64,000 nucleotides of DNA from contig NZ_JWHR01000064.1 of the NCBI RefSeq assembly GCF_000808015.1, positions 1 through 64,000 on the forward strand, in the 5' to 3' direction. Position numbers and translations under genes: made by a program. This DNA comes from Terrisporobacter othiniensis. GTDB taxonomy: Bacteria > Bacillota > Clostridia > Peptostreptococcales > Peptostreptococcaceae. Below, piece after piece: positions 52,400 through 59,692 of the stretch (position 1 is the first letter of the stretch; every line of letters starts with the position of its first letter). Under the pieces are notes generated by a model. The model was not told the origin of the DNA. It saw only the letters and a list, made by a program, of their open reading frames with translations, and did no database searches.

Positions 52400-52415
52400 A
52401 TTAGCATATGCTAAT
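52400..52415 (-). promoter_or_regulatory. Operator-like palindrome at the mrp start site
   Basis: ATTAGCATATGCTAAT, a perfect 16-base palindrome centred near the expected transcription start. A half-site ATTAGCA recurs 21 bases away (52421), overlapping the -10 box. Typical placement for a repressor. Confidence 0.6.
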
Positions 52416-52418
52416 TAA

Positions 52419-52447
52419 ATATTAGCACCATTTATAGTTATTGTCAA
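52419..52447 (-). promoter_or_regulatory. Sigma-A promoter of the mrp operon
   Basis: Minus strand TTGACA (52447-52442), 17 bases, TAATAT (52424-52419). Perfect -35 and near-perfect -10. Confidence 0.8.
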
Positions 52448-52460
52448 ATGCCAATAACTA
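52437..52460 (-). promoter_or_regulatory. Second palindrome over the -35 of mrp
   Basis: Arms AGTTATTG (52437-52444) and CAATAACT (52453-52460), 8-base spacer. It overlaps the -35 box and differs from the ATTAGCAT palindrome, suggesting a second regulator. Confidence 0.5.
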
Positions 52461-52474
52461 TTTTTTTCATAAAA

Positions 52475-52501
52475 AATAGAGGATATTTCTTATCCTCTAT
52501 T
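52475..52501 (-). terminator. Terminator after the CoA-disulfide reductase gene
   Basis: Arms AATAGAGGATA (52475-52485) and TATCCTCTATT (52491-52501), then T6 on the minus strand. Isolates the reductase gene from the mrp operon. Confidence 0.85.
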
Positions 52502-52509
52502 CTTTATAA

Positions 52510-54204
52510 CTATAAAATTACTTCTAAGCTTTCATCTTGATCACTTATCAATTTTTCTGCATTTTTTATACTGCTATAAGTTTTATATCCACCATCTATA
52601 TTTGAAGTATTATATCCATATTGATTTAAAATAGTGCATGCAATGTATCCTCTTAATCCAACTTGGCAACATACATATATTTTTCTATCCTTAGGTATTT
52701 CATTTAGTCTATCTCTCAATTGTCCTAATGGTATATTTATAACATTTGGTATAGATCCATTTGCAACTTCATATTCTTCTCTTACATCCAAGATATATTC
52801 ATTATTTTTCACCAAGTCCTCAACTTCATACCATTGTGTATTTTCAACTATATTTTCCATAATATTTGCACCACAGTATCCCATCATATTTACTGGATCT
52901 TTAGCCGAATTGTAGGGTGGAGCATAACATACTTCTGTGTCTTGTAAATCATATACTGTAAATCCTGCTTTTATAGAATTTGCTATTAAATCTATACGTT
53001 TATCTATTCCAACTTCTCCCACACCTTGAGCACCTAATATTTTACCTGTTTCTGGATTAAATAACATTTTAAATGAAACTTGCGTTGCCCCTGGATAATA
53101 TCCCGCATGAGATGCTGGGTGAATATGAATCGCTTCATATGGAATACCATGTTCTTTAAGAGTTTTTTCATTATTTCCTGTTGCTGCTACAGTTAAATCA
53201 AATACTTTTGCAACTAACGAACCTAAAGTTCCTTTATATTCTACATCTTTTCCTGATAATATATCTGCCACTAACCTACCTTGTCTATTTGCAGGCCATG
53301 CTAAAGGAATCATTGTCGGTTTTTTATTTACAAAATCTATAACCTGTACAGCATCACCTACAGCATATATGTCTTCATCTGAAGTTCTCATCTTACTATT
53401 TACAACAATAGCTCCTCTTTCATTTACTTCTAGTCCAGCATCTTTTACTATTGAACTTTCAGGTGTTACACCTATAGAAAGAATAATCATATCTGTTTCA
53501 ATTTCTTTTCCACTTCTTAAAATAACTTTTTTACCATTATTTTTGAACTTAGCAGGCTTATCTTTTAATATTAATTTTACACCTTTTTCTATTAAATGAG
53601 AGTGAAGTATGCTTGCCATTTCATAGTCCACAGGTTTCATAACTTGTTCTCTTGAGTGAACTAATGTTACTTCAACTCCTCTTTCATGTAAGTTTTCAAC
53701 CATTTCTAACCCTATAAATCCACCACCTATTACAATAGCTTTTTGCGGCTTTTTAATATCAACATAACTTTTTATTTTATCAGTATCTGCAATATTTCTA
53801 AGAGTAAATAAATTTTCACAAGATTTTATTCCTTCTATATCTGGTATTTTAGGCATTGCTCCTGGTGAGAGTATTAGCTTGTCATATGTCTCTTCATATA
53901 TCTCTCCAGTTTTATGATTTTTTACCTTAACTTTTTTATTGTTTTTATCTATTTCTATGACTTCACTTAAATTTCTAACATCTAAATTAAATCTTTCTTT
54001 CATTCCTTCTACAGTTTGAACAAGAAGAAAACCCCTATTTTTTATACTCTCCCCTATGTAATATGGAAGTCCGCAGTTTGCAAACGATATGTACTCTCCC
54101 TTTTCAAACATAATTATTTCAAAATCTTCATTTAATCTTCTAAGTCTTGCCGCTGCAGAGGCTCCACCTGCTACTCCTCCAACTATTAAAACTTTTTTAG
54201 ACAT
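52510..54204 (-). CDS. CoA-disulfide/polysulfide reductase with rhodanese domain
   Basis: 564 residues from the ATG at 54204, with GAGGAGGGG upstream. FAD/NADH domains: VGGVAGGASAAARL, redox-active C44 in ANCGLPYYIGE, second dinucleotide fold VIGGGFIGLEMVE, TSDEDIYAVGDAV. The C-terminal rhodanese domain has the loop CQVGLR with C513. This matches the CoADR-Rhod fusion family, which reduces CoA-disulfide or per/polysulfides. It points to sulfur or oxidative-stress chemistry. It lies beside the metal-sulfur cluster genes but has its own terminator. Confidence 0.92.
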   Translation of the reverse strand: MSKKVLIVGGVAGGASAAARLRRLNEDFEIIMFEKGEYISFANCGLPYYIGESIKNRGFLLVQTVEGMKERFNLDVRNLSEVIEIDKNNKKVKVKNHKTGEIYEETYDKLILSPGAMPKIPDIEGIKSCENLFTLRNIADTDKIKSYVDIKKPQKAIVIGGGFIGLEMVENLHERGVEVTLVHSREQVMKPVDYEMASILHSHLIEKGVKLILKDKPAKFKNNGKKVILRSGKEIETDMIILSIGVTPESSIVKDAGLEVNERGAIVVNSKMRTSDEDIYAVGDAVQVIDFVNKKPTMIPLAWPANRQGRLVADILSGKDVEYKGTLGSLVAKVFDLTVAATGNNEKTLKEHGIPYEAIHIHPASHAGYYPGATQVSFKMLFNPETGKILGAQGVGEVGIDKRIDLIANSIKAGFTVYDLQDTEVCYAPPYNSAKDPVNMMGYCGANIMENIVENTQWYEVEDLVKNNEYILDVREEYEVANGSIPNVINIPLGQLRDRLNEIPKDRKIYVCCQVGLRGYIACTILNQYGYNTSNIDGGYKTYSSIKNAEKLISDQDESLEVIL

Positions 54205-54291
54205 GTTTTTCCCCTCCTCTTGGATTTTATCCATATAATTATATTATAGTATCAATAGTTGCAGAATACATCTTATTTAGTAAGTTATTGC

Positions 54292-54305
54292 TTATCATTT
54301 GATAA
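54292..54305 (-). promoter_or_regulatory. Palindrome upstream of the reductase gene
   Basis: TTATCATTTGATAA, perfect 6-base arms with a TT centre, about 90 bases before the start. Candidate operator; there is a TATAAT nearer the gene, without a good -35. Confidence 0.35.
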
Positions 54306-54393
54306 TACTAGTATAAAATTCATATTTATAATAATATTGTTACACAATGTAAAAGAGTTGTTGAAGAACTATCTCATATCCTTGTCTGTAAAA

Positions 54394-54440
54394 AAGAGCT
54401 ACCTTATAAATAATTTTTAATTATTTATAAGGTAGCTCTT
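54394..54440 (-). terminator. Terminator after the second DegV gene
   Basis: 22-base arms (54394-54415 and 54419-54440), perfect pairing, followed by TTTTTAC on the minus strand. Confidence 0.88.
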
Positions 54441-54450
54441 AATCTCATTT

Positions 54451-55287
54451 TTATAAAACACTTACCAATATGGCACCTTCTGATGTATAAGTTCCCATAA
54501 CTGAACCTATTTCGGTTATAATAATTTCTTCAAAATCGTGATTTTTCAGTATTATTTCCTTAGCTTTTTCCGCCTTTTCTAAACAATTTGCATGAGCTAT
54601 AGCTAAAGATGTATAGTTTCCATTACTAATCATATCACTAATTTTTCCTGCAACCTTTTTTATAGAATTATTGCATCCTCTTGCCGAATCTATTGGTTTT
54701 ACCTCACCATCACCAACTTTTATTATAACTTTCATATTTAAAGCATTTATGAGCTTTCCAGCTAATGGATTTACCCTTCCACCTTTTATTGCATTTTCTA
54801 AAGTTTCCAATGAGCCATAGAAAAATTTATCTTTCTTTAATTTTTCTATTTCATCTATTACCTCTTCAAAAGTCTTGCCTTCTTCCACCAATTTAGCAGC
54901 TTTTATAATAAATTGTCCCTGTGCTATTGATCCTGTTTCTGTATCTATTACTGCTATTTTTTTATTTGGATTTTCTTCTAACATCATATTTTTAGCAAGA
55001 AGAGCTGCCGAGTAAGTTCCTGATAAAGCTGAGGCTATAGTAAATATTATTACATCCTCATCTCCTTCATAACTTTGCATAAATTTATCCGGTGATGGAC
55101 ATGAAGTTTTTGGTAATTCTTTTGAATTTCTCATTCTTTCATAAAACTCACTTTTGTCCAATTCTCCGTCTATGTAGGTATCTTCTCCAAAAGAGACATT
55201 TAATGGTACTATGTTTATATTATATTTTTCAATTATATCCTTATTTAAATCGCAAGAGCTATCTGTTATTATTTTTATTTTTTTCAT
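54451..55287 (-). CDS. DegV family fatty-acid-binding protein (second)
   Basis: 278 residues. KIITDSSCDLNKDII opens the fatty-acid carboxylate region, PKTSCPSPDKF the Thr-Ser loop, and SLETLENAIKGGRVNPLAG the middle region. As with the first copy, no FakA gene is adjacent. It is expressed from a strong promoter with a TetR-type palindrome just downstream of the -10 box, suggesting induction by a ligand such as a fatty acid; the regulator gene is not in this window. AAAAGGAG precedes ATG. Confidence 0.92.
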   Translation of the reverse strand: MKKIKIITDSSCDLNKDIIEKYNINIVPLNVSFGEDTYIDGELDKSEFYERMRNSKELPKTSCPSPDKFMQSYEGDEDVIIFTIASALSGTYSAALLAKNMMLEENPNKKIAVIDTETGSIAQGQFIIKAAKLVEEGKTFEEVIDEIEKLKKDKFFYGSLETLENAIKGGRVNPLAGKLINALNMKVIIKVGDGEVKPIDSARGCNNSIKKVAGKISDMISNGNYTSLAIAHANCLEKAEKAKEIILKNHDFEEIIITEIGSVMGTYTSEGAILVSVL

Positions 55288-55317
55288 GATTATATATACT
55301 CCTTTTCATAGCATAAG

Positions 55318-55333
55318 TCGGTCGTCCGACCGA
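55318..55333 (-). promoter_or_regulatory. TetR-type operator of the second DegV gene
   Basis: TCGGTCG-TC-CGACCGA, perfect 7-base arms, strikingly GC-rich in an AT-rich region, starting 12 bases past the -10 box so that it covers the start of transcription. Confidence 0.7.
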
Positions 55334-55344
55334 TTATTAATATA

Positions 55345-55373
55345 ATTATATCCTCTACCAATATTAATGTCAA
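55345..55373 (-). promoter_or_regulatory. Sigma-A promoter of the second DegV gene
   Basis: Minus strand TTGACA (55373-55368), 17 bases, TATAAT (55350-55345): perfect consensus. Confidence 0.88.
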
Positions 55374-55451
55374 TCATTTCTTTTGAATATCAAATTATTT
55401 TATTTAAAAATCGTCATAATTCCTTACAATAAAAATAAAGCTATGATATAA

Positions 55452-55835
55452 TCATAACTTTACTTTATCTTTTAATTTCAAAATTGCTTCAGTAATTCTT
55501 TTTTCTCTTGTTTCAGCCTTTTTCTCACTATTTATCAAATTTACATATTTTCCTTTCCCAGAATAAGATAGTGTTTCATAAAATTCTTTTGCTTCCAAAT
55601 TTTCTTCCATAAGCTTCGCAAAATCCTTTGGAACCTCTACTACTCTTTCTTCTTCATCTTTTTCAACTTCAACAAATATGATGTCTCCTGGGTCTTTTCC
55701 TAATTTTTTTCTAATATCTTTGGTTATTCCTATTATATGGCACCGTCCACCCATTTTAACTATGGAACCACGGTACTCTATATTATCAAATTTAGCCTTC
55801 ACTTTCACTCTTTTGGCACTAAATTCCTTTTCCAC
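55452..55835 (-). CDS. DUF1905/YdeI-like protein
   Basis: 127 residues. VKAKFDNIEYRGSIVKMGGRCHIIGITKDI fits DUF1905 in short blocks (GSIVKMGGR, ITKDIRKKLGKDPGD), and the C-terminal half (PKDFAKLMEENLEAKEFYETLS, then SGKGKYVNLINSEKKAETRE) matches the YdeI helical domain. In E. coli-type relatives it protects against some antimicrobial peptides, but this is not general. The start is GTG at 55835 with no good ribosome site; the true start is uncertain. Confidence 0.7.
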   Translation of the reverse strand: MEKEFSAKRVKVKAKFDNIEYRGSIVKMGGRCHIIGITKDIRKKLGKDPGDIIFVEVEKDEEERVVEVPKDFAKLMEENLEAKEFYETLSYSGKGKYVNLINSEKKAETREKRITEAILKLKDKVKL

Positions 55836-55917
55836 ATCGAAAGGAATCTCATATAATATAAGTTTTTATTTTATCATCTTCTACAAATAAAAAACAATAC
55901 TTCTTAATTTATATAAA

Positions 55918-55943
55918 AAAGAGGGTCTATACAGACCCTCTTT
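55918..55943 (-). terminator. Terminator after the ClpP paralog
   Basis: AAAGAGGGTCT (55918-55928) with AGACCCTCTTT (55933-55943), followed by TTTTTATAT on the minus strand. The stem abuts the stop codon. Confidence 0.85.
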
Positions 55944-56534
55944 CTATAAACTTGGTAATTCATCATAAGATGTTATTACTTTGTTTACTATTCCATAATC
56001 CACTGCTTCATTACAATTTAACCAATAATTTCTATCTGTATCATTTTGTACTTTTTCTAGTGGTTGATTTGTAGCAGCACTTATTATTTTATTTATTCTT
56101 TCACGAACTCTAGCGATTTCTAAAGCTTCTATATGAAGATCTGTTGCTTGACCTCTACATTGACCAAGTGGTTGATGTATCATATATCTTGTATTTGGTA
56201 AAGAGTATCTATTTTCTTTATCAGCGGCAAGATATATGGTTATTCCAGCACTAGCTACCCATCCTGTACCTATAACTATAACCTTTGGTTTTACAAATTT
56301 AATCATGTCATGAATAGTATCCCCAGCTTCAACATGTCCACCTTGACTATTGATAAATATTTTTATAGGTTCATCACCCATTTCTTGTAAAATTAATAAT
56401 TGTGTAGATACTTTTTCTGCTAATTCTTGATTTATCTCTCCTGAAATAAATATTGTTCTAGATTTTAATAGTTTTTCCATCACTACACTAGATGTATCTT
56501 TTCCCTTTTCTTCTTTTTCCCCTAAATAAATCAT
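55944..56534 (-). CDS. ClpP-family serine protease paralog
   Basis: 196 residues. The Ser-His-Asp triad is present: S95 in GWVASAGITI, H120 in YMIHQPLG and D165 in NDTDRNYWLNCNEAVDYGIVN. It therefore looks catalytically competent. It differs from the main ClpP in the Gly-rich nucleophile elbow (usually MAASMG) and a longer N-terminus. ATPase genes clpX or clpC are not adjacent. It may be a second ClpP isoform, as in C. difficile and some other clostridia. AAAAGGAGAA precedes the start. Confidence 0.85.
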   Translation of the reverse strand: MIYLGEKEEKGKDTSSVVMEKLLKSRTIFISGEINQELAEKVSTQLLILQEMGDEPIKIFINSQGGHVEAGDTIHDMIKFVKPKVIVIGTGWVASAGITIYLAADKENRYSLPNTRYMIHQPLGQCRGQATDLHIEALEIARVRERINKIISAATNQPLEKVQNDTDRNYWLNCNEAVDYGIVNKVITSYDELPSL

Positions 56535-56628
56535 TAACGTTCTCCTTTTATACTGTATTAATATAAATCATTTAAAGATAAATGTTAATTTATCCCTTAT
56601 TAAACATTATATCTCTATCTTAATTACC

Positions 56629-57939
56629 TTACAACTTTCCATTTATTAAATTTTCTATTTCTTTTAATTTATTTTCACTTAATGATTTTAGATATTCTAT
56701 ATATAGTTCTTCCCATTCATAATTTGTATCTATCTTATTTGATAGAATTTTTATAATATCTAATTTTTCCATTCTATATTCTCCATAGAAAACTAACTTA
56801 CCTAAAATACTAAGCTCCAAATTACTTAAAGACATGAATAAAAGTAAGTATTCGTCTTCAAAAATACAGTTACTTTTTAACATATCTACATAATCTTTTA
56901 TGGAATTTATATTTTTATTGATTATCTCTATTTTCTCATAGATATTATCACTTTCTAATATTTCTTCTACAACTGATCTAAAAGTATCGTCATCTAATCT
57001 AATTTCTTCATCAATAATTAAATGATTTTCATCATTTTTAACTTTATCTGTTATTACTAAAACGCTGATTAAGTTATCTCTTTTTATTGCATCAATTGTA
57101 AGATTTATCAAACTTTCTTCATACCCTTTTAAATAAGTACTCTCATATTCTCCTAAGCTATAGCATTTAATTATTTTATTTATTATCAAACTAATTAAAG
57201 TTTTTACTTCTTCTTTATTTAGTTTTTTTAAATTATCGTTCAACTTTTCAAAATCATTTTTACTAATTTCTAAAGACTCATTATTACAAGTATCTCCATA
57301 AGATTTTAATATTTTATGAATATCATCATTATTAAACTTGTTGCATATTTCATTTTCCAGATATAGATTCCATAGATAATTTTTTATATAATAAAGACCT
57401 ACCACATCCCAATCATCAAAAGCCAATGGATAATCTATATCTGCCACACATTCATCTGGCTCAAATTCTAAATTATAGAACTTAAAAAAATTAGAAATTC
57501 CAAACAAAGTGTCTTTATAAGCTGTTAAATCAGTATAAATTTGATTTTTTAATGTTCTTTTATATAGCTTTTCAGTATGAATAAAGTCTTCTTTTAAAAT
57601 TATCTTTCCCTTTTCATAAATATATGATATTTCTTCTTCCTTTAAAGTTTTTATAGCCAATTCTATATTTTCAAAAGTATTCATATAAGCATCTATTGTA
57701 TACCATATTCCAATTATAAGTTTTTCTGCTTTTTCAACTGTAACTGAGCTACTTTCTCCTTTTGTATACTTTAATATTAAATCTTTTAAAATTTCTCCTA
57801 TCTTAATTTGTGCATTATATAGAAAAGCTTTAGGCAAAATTTTACATCTTACACATTCATTTATTAAAGATATAGTATATTGATATTTTGAAAGATTACC
57901 AGAGTTAAAGTCTTTACTAATAAATTGTAAGTTATTCAT
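56629..57939 (-). CDS. DUF6179 family protein
   Basis: 436 residues from the ATG at 57939, preceded by GGAAGGAT. It has the YTKGESSSVTVEKAEKLIIG block typical of DUF6179, and otherwise long acidic helices with no catalytic motif and no signal peptide. It overlaps the DUF6323 gene by eight bases, the usual pairing in Clostridia, so the two proteins are expected to form a complex. Function unknown. Confidence 0.8.
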   Translation of the reverse strand: MNNLQFISKDFNSGNLSKYQYTISLINECVRCKILPKAFLYNAQIKIGEILKDLILKYTKGESSSVTVEKAEKLIIGIWYTIDAYMNTFENIELAIKTLKEEEISYIYEKGKIILKEDFIHTEKLYKRTLKNQIYTDLTAYKDTLFGISNFFKFYNLEFEPDECVADIDYPLAFDDWDVVGLYYIKNYLWNLYLENEICNKFNNDDIHKILKSYGDTCNNESLEISKNDFEKLNDNLKKLNKEEVKTLISLIINKIIKCYSLGEYESTYLKGYEESLINLTIDAIKRDNLISVLVITDKVKNDENHLIIDEEIRLDDDTFRSVVEEILESDNIYEKIEIINKNINSIKDYVDMLKSNCIFEDEYLLLFMSLSNLELSILGKLVFYGEYRMEKLDIIKILSNKIDTNYEWEELYIEYLKSLSENKLKEIENLINGKL

Positions 57940-58378
57940 CTTCACCCATCCTTCCAAGTCGGAAATCTAATGCATATTTTTCCGCTAAGTTTTGCACATT
58001 GTCAATTCTTCCACTAGTTTCTTCATAAAATTCACCAATAATATCTATAATTTCATTATCACTTATTTTATCTAAAGTTTCATTTTTTAGGTAATAAAAA
58101 ATATCTTGTAAATCATTAATTATTTCAACATAATCATCTTTATCCGTATATTGTGATATATATATTTTATTTATAATCTTTTTTGTTGCATCCATATTAA
58201 GATCTATTCTGCCATAAGTTTTTAAGCTATACCCTCTTGATTTAATTATCTCTTCCACATTTTCAGAGGTTAAAATTAATCCATAAACTGATGATTCTTC
58301 ATTGATTTTTAAGATTTCATTTTTTACTATATTCATAGATTTATCTTGTAATGAACTTAAAATAATATTTTTTGTCAA
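57932..58378 (-). CDS. DUF6323 family protein
   Basis: 148 residues from a TTG at 58378, which has GGAG nine bases before; the ATG at 58387 touches that site and is less likely. Family features: INEESSVYGLILTSENVEEI in the first half and YGRIDLNMDATKKIINKIY, DIFYYLKNETLDKISDNEII further on. It is an all-helical soluble protein with no known activity. It is the first gene of a two-gene operon with DUF6179, read from a strong sigma-A promoter. Confidence 0.8.
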   Translation of the reverse strand: MTKNIILSSLQDKSMNIVKNEILKINEESSVYGLILTSENVEEIIKSRGYSLKTYGRIDLNMDATKKIINKIYISQYTDKDDYVEIINDLQDIFYYLKNETLDKISDNEIIDIIGEFYEETSGRIDNVQNLAEKYALDFRLGRMGEDE

Positions 58379-58478
58379 TTTTATCATCTCCTTTTTTTAC
58401 AAAACCACTTGACTTTTGTCTCACTTTATGTTATTATAATATTGGTATGCATTTTATCGTTCATAAAATCTAACTTTT

Positions 58479-58507
58479 AGTATATTACATTTATATTTTT
58501 TTGTCAA
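58479..58507 (-). promoter_or_regulatory. Sigma-A promoter of the DUF6323/DUF6179 operon
   Basis: Minus strand TTGACA (58507-58502), 17 bases, TATACT (58484-58479). Confidence 0.8.
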
Positions 58508-58580
58508 TAAATCAAAAGTAGTTTATCTACTCTTTTTTTATGCAAAAATATATAAAATATAAATTATTTACAATTAAAAT

Positions 58581-58607
58581 AAGGCAAGATTATAATCACC
58601 TTGCCCT
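58581..58607 (-). terminator. Terminator after the L,D-transpeptidase gene
   Basis: GGCAAG (58583-58588) with CTTGCC (58600-58605), an inner GATTATAATC palindrome, then ATTTTAATT on the minus strand. Confidence 0.65.
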
Positions 58608-58614
58608 TCTTATA

Positions 58615-59463
58615 TTAATAAATCACGACTGTAGTTGTATCTAACACATTATCATAAATCCATTGAGCATTTTCTACTGCCAATCTGATACATCCATGAC
58701 TTAAAGCTTCACCCAATCTATCGTCAATTATCTCAGTTCCTTCAGCATTAAAAAGAATTGAATGATAATAGTAGCTGCCTCTAATTCTTGTAGCATATTT
58801 TACTCTATAAGTATCAGAGCCAAAATATGGCTTTCTACCTGTTATATAAAAAGTCCCTGTAATAGTTGGTGTACTAGGCTTACCTACAGTACAACTCCAC
58901 TTATAAATCAACTCCCACTGATTATTTTGACCTTTTTTAAATACATAAGTTAATCTATTTTTCAAATTAGTAGTTATTAAATTTATAGTTGGACTTTTAA
59001 TATTATTATCATTCACAAACTTAACCATATCTGTATCAAAATAAGTAAAATCATATCCACCTGGTTCCATGCCATCATTACTTAAAAACACATTAAATAT
59101 ATATCCCTCTTTATCATTATAAATAACTCTACTCCAATCTCCATTTACATCTAAAACTTGTACCCTTGATTTGGCTGGAACTATCGCTACTGGATTTGAT
59201 GCTGAGTCTGGATAAGATCTTAATATGGCATCTGTCCAAGTATATTGTGTTTTTGATAAATATTCGTTATAAACAAACCCTCTTTGACCATTATAAACTA
59301 CTTCATACCAATCTTCTTCTGCATCAATAACTTGAACTTTTGAACCTGCTGGTATAACTGTTATAACATTACCTTGTGTAGACTTTTCGTCTCTTAAGTT
59401 AAGATTAGCAAGCGTATATTTTACACTATCATTTGGATTCACTTGTCTTTTATTTCTATGCAT
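58615..59463 (-). CDS. L,D-transpeptidase with two SH3-type domains
   Basis: 282 residues. Two bacterial SH3-like domains (about 14-72 and 75-130), then a YkuD catalytic domain (about 155-282) with the active-site block SHGCIRL and C258. Such enzymes make 3-3 cross-links in peptidoglycan. No signal peptide is visible (start MHRNKRQ), which is odd for a wall enzyme; some spore-associated YkuD proteins also lack one. GGGGTGGG precedes ATG. A dispersed hairpin element lies 74 bases upstream. Confidence 0.87.
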   Translation of the reverse strand: MHRNKRQVNPNDSVKYTLANLNLRDEKSTQGNVITVIPAGSKVQVIDAEEDWYEVVYNGQRGFVYNEYLSKTQYTWTDAILRSYPDSASNPVAIVPAKSRVQVLDVNGDWSRVIYNDKEGYIFNVFLSNDGMEPGGYDFTYFDTDMVKFVNDNNIKSPTINLITTNLKNRLTYVFKKGQNNQWELIYKWSCTVGKPSTPTITGTFYITGRKPYFGSDTYRVKYATRIRGSYYYHSILFNAEGTEIIDDRLGEALSHGCIRLAVENAQWIYDNVLDTTTVVIY

Positions 59464-59536
59464 ATACCCACCCCATAATAAATAGTTTTACAATATTTTA
59501 TGAATTCTTAATAGTAATTGTTCTTTTATTAGTATA

Positions 59537-59584
59537 TAAAAAATTCGCTTCGCTCATGTCGCCAACGGCTTCGCCCGTTGCTCA
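59537..59584 (-). repeat. Dispersed hairpin element, copy C (short form)
   Basis: TAAAAAATTCGCTTCGCTCA starts it; the hairpin is CAACGG (59563-59568), loop CTTCGC, CCGTTG (59575-59580). It lacks the inner stem of copies A and B but keeps both flanks. Confidence 0.8.
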
Positions 59585-59596
59585 AGTAATAAAGTT

Positions 59597-59639
59597 GGAA
59601 ATTATATGTTATCCACAGAACAGATAACATATAATTTCC
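59597..59639. repeat. Perfect 17-bp inverted repeat
   Basis: Arms GGAAATTATATGTTATC (59597-59613) and GATAACATATAATTTCC (59623-59639) with a 9-base loop CACAGAACA. There is no T-run on either strand, so it is not a standard terminator. It lies next to hairpin element copy C. Confidence 0.75.
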
Positions 59640-59651
59640 TTACAATTAAAA

Positions 59652-59688
59652 AAACTCCTAGATGTGGACTTACCACTTCTAGGAGTTT
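59652..59688 (-). terminator. Terminator after the amidohydrolase gene
   Basis: AAACTCCTAGA (59652-59662) pairs with TCTAGGAGTTT (59678-59688); the loop adds a short GTGG/CCAC stem. TTTTTTTAATTG follows on the minus strand. Confidence 0.8.
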
Positions 59689-59692
59689 AAAA

